Below are positions 62,088-64,000 of a stretch of 64,000 nucleotides of DNA, piece after piece; positions within the stretch are counted from its first letter, which is position 1, and each line of letters begins with the position of its first letter. The position numbers were made by a program, and so were the translations under genes. The notes under the pieces are model-generated. The model had not been told where the DNA came from and made no database searches. It saw only the letters and a list, made by a program, of their open reading frames with translations. The stretch comes from CANMUM01 sp965263365 (lineage in GTDB: Bacteria; Pseudomonadota; Alphaproteobacteria; Rhodobacterales; Rhodobacteraceae): NCBI GenBank assembly GCA_965263365.1, contig OZ253672.1, forward strand, positions 620,001 through 684,000, written 5' to 3'.

Positions 62088-62738
62088 TTAGCGAAAGCTC
62101 TCTGTTAGGCGCCTTTGAACGTAAGTTTTAACCTCATTTATCATTTCATCAAATCCAGGTTCAAAAAAATGATTGGCCCCTTCAATTTGCTTATGCGTGA
62201 TTTCAATTCCTTTGTGCTCATGAAGCGTTTCGACTAGGGTATGCACATCTGACGGCGGCACAACGCGATCCGCGCCCCCATTTATGATCAAACCGGAGGT
62301 AGGACATGGTGCAAGGAAATTAAAATCGTATTGATTGACGGGCGGCGCAATTGAAATAAAGCCGGTGACTTCGGGGCGACGCATAAGTAATTGCATTCCA
62401 ATCCAAGCGCCAAAACCGAATCCAGCAATCCAACAGCCTCTAAAATTAGGTTTTAGACTTTGCAAATAGTCTAATGCGCCGGCTGCATCTGAAAGTTCGC
62501 CGACGCCTTCATCAAATTCTGCTTGTGAGCGACCAACGCCGCGAAAATTAAAGCGCAAAACTGAAAAACCAAGCTCATGAAAAGCGTAATGTAGATTATA
62601 CACGACTTTTTGATTCATCGTTCCGCCGAATCGCGGATCGGGCTGTAGTACGATCGCAATGGGGGCTTGATCATTTTTTTGAGGATGATAGCGGCCTTCT
62701 AAACGACCATCTGGACCTTGAAATATAATCTCTGGCAT
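62088..62738 (-). CDS. alpha/beta hydrolase (COG2945 type), nucleophile Ser replaced by Gly
   Basis: 216 residues with the fold: GRLEGRYHPQKNDQAPIAIV, NLHYAFHELGFSVLRFNFRG, VGRSQAEFDEGVGELSDAAG, then AGFGFGAWIGMQLLMRRPEV where relatives have GFSFGAW, then INGGADRVVPPSDV (Asp) and GANHFFEPG (His). The codon is GGT, one base from AGT. So the Asp and His remain but the nucleophile is missing. Function unknown. Confidence 0.82.
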   Translation of the reverse strand: MPEIIFQGPDGRLEGRYHPQKNDQAPIAIVLQPDPRFGGTMNQKVVYNLHYAFHELGFSVLRFNFRGVGRSQAEFDEGVGELSDAAGALDYLQSLKPNFRGCWIAGFGFGAWIGMQLLMRRPEVTGFISIAPPVNQYDFNFLAPCPTSGLIINGGADRVVPPSDVHTLVETLHEHKGIEITHKQIEGANHFFEPGFDEMINEVKTYVQRRLTESFR

Positions 62739-62872
62739 TGCCTATCCTAATTTATCTACTTTTCTTGACAAAAAAATACGAGCTCTCTAGTTTTGGTTTT
62801 TGATTATGTTCTGTTATCAACACATCGTTCGAGCGTCAATCAATATCAAATAAAGTAAATGGAGATCCTAAG

Positions 62873-63331
62873 ATGAAGCTTTCAACTAAAGGACGATATG
62901 CAATGATTGCTTTGGCTGATTTGGTAAAGTCTTCAAGTGAAAATTTGACAAATTTAAATGACCTATCTGAACGTCAAAAAATATCACTATCCTATTTAGA
63001 GCAACTATTTATTAGGTTACGCCGTGCAAAAATTGTTGAATCTGTTCGCGGTCCTGGCGGCGGTTATAAGCTTGCAAAACCAGCGAACGAAATTCGTGTT
63101 TCCGAAATCCTTGCGGCAGTCGATGAGAATATGGACGCACTTCAACGTGGCCAAGGCGCTTCAGGTGGGGATAGTGGGACAGATGCTCAAATACTAACTG
63201 AAAAACTCTGGGAGCAATTATCAGCTCATGTTTATGTTTTTCTTCATTCCGTTCGCCTTTCAGATGTCATTAACAATGAAATGACACCTTGCCCGGCTGT
63301 TCCTCAAATTGTTGAGCTAATTGATGACTAG
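62873..63331 (+). CDS. Rrf2/IscR-family regulator without the cysteine triad
   Basis: 152 residues. The winged helix is normal: MKLSTKGRYAMIALADLVKS, QKISLSYLEQLFIRLRRAKI, VESVRGPGGGYKLAKPANEI. The region around 90-105 (LQRGQGASGGDSGTDAQILT), where IscR has three Cys, has none; the only cysteine is C140 (MTPCPAVPQ). 43 bases before a cysteine desulfurase, so it is probably the Fe-S regulator of the isc/suf genes. TTGACA at about 62764 may be its -35. Confidence 0.85.
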   Translation: MKLSTKGRYAMIALADLVKSSSENLTNLNDLSERQKISLSYLEQLFIRLRRAKIVESVRGPGGGYKLAKPANEIRVSEILAAVDENMDALQRGQGASGGDSGTDAQILTEKLWEQLSAHVYVFLHSVRLSDVINNEMTPCPAVPQIVELIDD

Positions 63332-63374
63332 AGATCGTTAATTAATTAAAGCTTAGTTAAGAGTTTTGAAAAAG

Positions 63375-64000
63375 ATGAAGCGTACCTATCTTGATTATAA
63401 TGCGACGACGCCTCTTCGTCAGGAGGCGCGACAAGCCATGATCGAAGCAATGGATGTATTTGGCAATCCAAGCTCGGTTCACAGCGAAGGCCGCGCTGGC
63501 AAAAAGCTATTGGAAAATGCGCGTGCAGAACTGGCGGAAGCGGCCGGTGTTTCGGGCGCAGATATAGTCTTCACGTCCAGTGCAACTGAGGCGGCGGCAC
63601 TTGCACTTAAAGGTAAAGAAAAAAAATGTGCGGGTGTGGAGCACCCGAGTGTGTTGGCGCATTGTCGGATCGATTTGGAATTGATCGACGGAAAAATAAA
63701 TGATCAAGGCGATGATGTGGTGCGCCAGCTTGCGAATTCAGAAACAGGTGTTTTGCAAAAAAAAGCACGTCCCGTTTGGTTTGAAGACGCGGTTCAAGCC
63801 TTTGGAAAAATTCCCTATGCCTTTTCATGGCGGCGCGCGCGCATGGGTGCGATTTCGGCGCATAAATTTGGAGGACCAAAGGGCGTAGGAGCACTTCTGA
63901 TTGATTCAAGTCTTGATATAGAGCCTATTATAAGTGGGGGTGGGCAAGAAGGCTCTCGGCGTGCCGGGACAGAAAATTTAATTGGTATTGTTGGCATGGG
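63375..64000 (+). CDS. cysteine desulfurase (NifS/IscS-like), 3' end outside window
   Basis: 208 codons to the window edge: YLDYNATTPLRQEARQAMIE, VFGNPSSVHSEGRAGKKLLE, VFTSSATEAAALALKG, VEHPSVL, NSETGVLQ, FEDAVQAFGKIPY (PLP Asp, Gln), ISAHKFGGPKGVGALLI (PLP Lys), GGGQEGSRRAGTENL. The stretch between EHPSVL and NSETG is about 25 residues shorter than in IscS. Supplies sulfur for Fe-S clusters; first of the gene string after the IscR-like regulator. Confidence 0.92.
   Translation, partial: MKRTYLDYNATTPLRQEARQAMIEAMDVFGNPSSVHSEGRAGKKLLENARAELAEAAGVSGADIVFTSSATEAAALALKGKEKKCAGVEHPSVLAHCRIDLELIDGKINDQGDDVVRQLANSETGVLQKKARPVWFEDAVQAFGKIPYAFSWRRARMGAISAHKFGGPKGVGALLIDSSLDIEPIISGGGQEGSRRAGTENLIGIVGM

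Noticed and set aside
1..64000. CRISPR arrays, insertion sequences, prophage or integrase genes
   Set aside because: No regular repeats, transposase, integrase or phage structural genes were seen.

Overview
The window looks like an ordinary chromosomal segment of an AT-leaning marine alphaproteobacterium, probably Rhodobacterales-like. The evidence is gene content and order: tsaD/gpsA divergent from hemC-hemD-mitofilin-hemY; gatC-gatA; tadA divergent from rluB; recA followed by alaS; bolA-grxD; secG-pyrG; coaD followed by two cyclophilins; a TauR/Tpa/Xsc taurine locus; a SigF/NrsF-type ECF pair; and an alphaproteobacterial double LexA box before recA. I see no rRNA, tRNA, insertion sequence, prophage or CRISPR array. 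One RNA gene, RNase P RNA, is clear.

Layout. 1-2636: a bufferin-type RiPP locus (MNIO enzyme BufB, cut by the window edge, and precursor BufA) divergent from an ECF sigma factor and its NrsF (DUF1109) anti-sigma; both sides carry the same GTAAC-N16-CGAA promoter. 2856-5069: an orphan Hint-domain protein, DUF1761, EVE and YciI proteins. 5074-11534: gpsA, tsaD, hemC, hemD, a mitofilin-like protein and hemY. 11682-17230: an envelope/toxic-anion stress block (zinc-ribbon membrane protein, SPFH-GYF2 protein, TelA, XpaC, TerC). 17390-22565: gatCA with a lipoprotein, tadA, rluB, an amidase and DUF2459. 22671-23034: rnpB.

23136-31427: a four-gene operon coupled by 4-base overlaps (two dimethylglycine-dehydrogenase-like flavoproteins, a non-pyrrolysine MttB-family methyltransferase and a beta-hydroxyacid dehydrogenase) with a divergent LysR regulator. 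31383-41399: a taurine catabolism and import cluster (truncated pta, xsc, tauR, tpa, tauABC and a DegT-type aminotransferase). The two blocks meet exactly where pta is cut. Taken together they suggest, as a hypothesis only, stepwise demethylation of an N-methylated compound, possibly a methylated taurine, feeding into Tpa/Xsc.

41466-64000: mostly housekeeping (recA, an RTX mini-protein, alaS, zapA, grxD, bolA, pyrG, secG, ppk2, ssb, a lytic transglycosylase, uvrA, a CBS protein, coaD, two cyclophilins, MAPEG, tyrS, anmK, a hydrolase, an IscR-like regulator and the start of a cysteine desulfurase).

The points most worth a second look are the bufferin/SigF regulon, the split and apparently permuted Ig-like insertion in TauC, the pta truncation at the junction with the methylamine-type operon, the SPFH/TelA/XpaC/TerC block, the hairpin that hides the pyrG ribosome-binding site, and two regulators/enzymes lacking canonical residues (IscR-like without its cysteine triad; an alpha/beta hydrolase without its serine).
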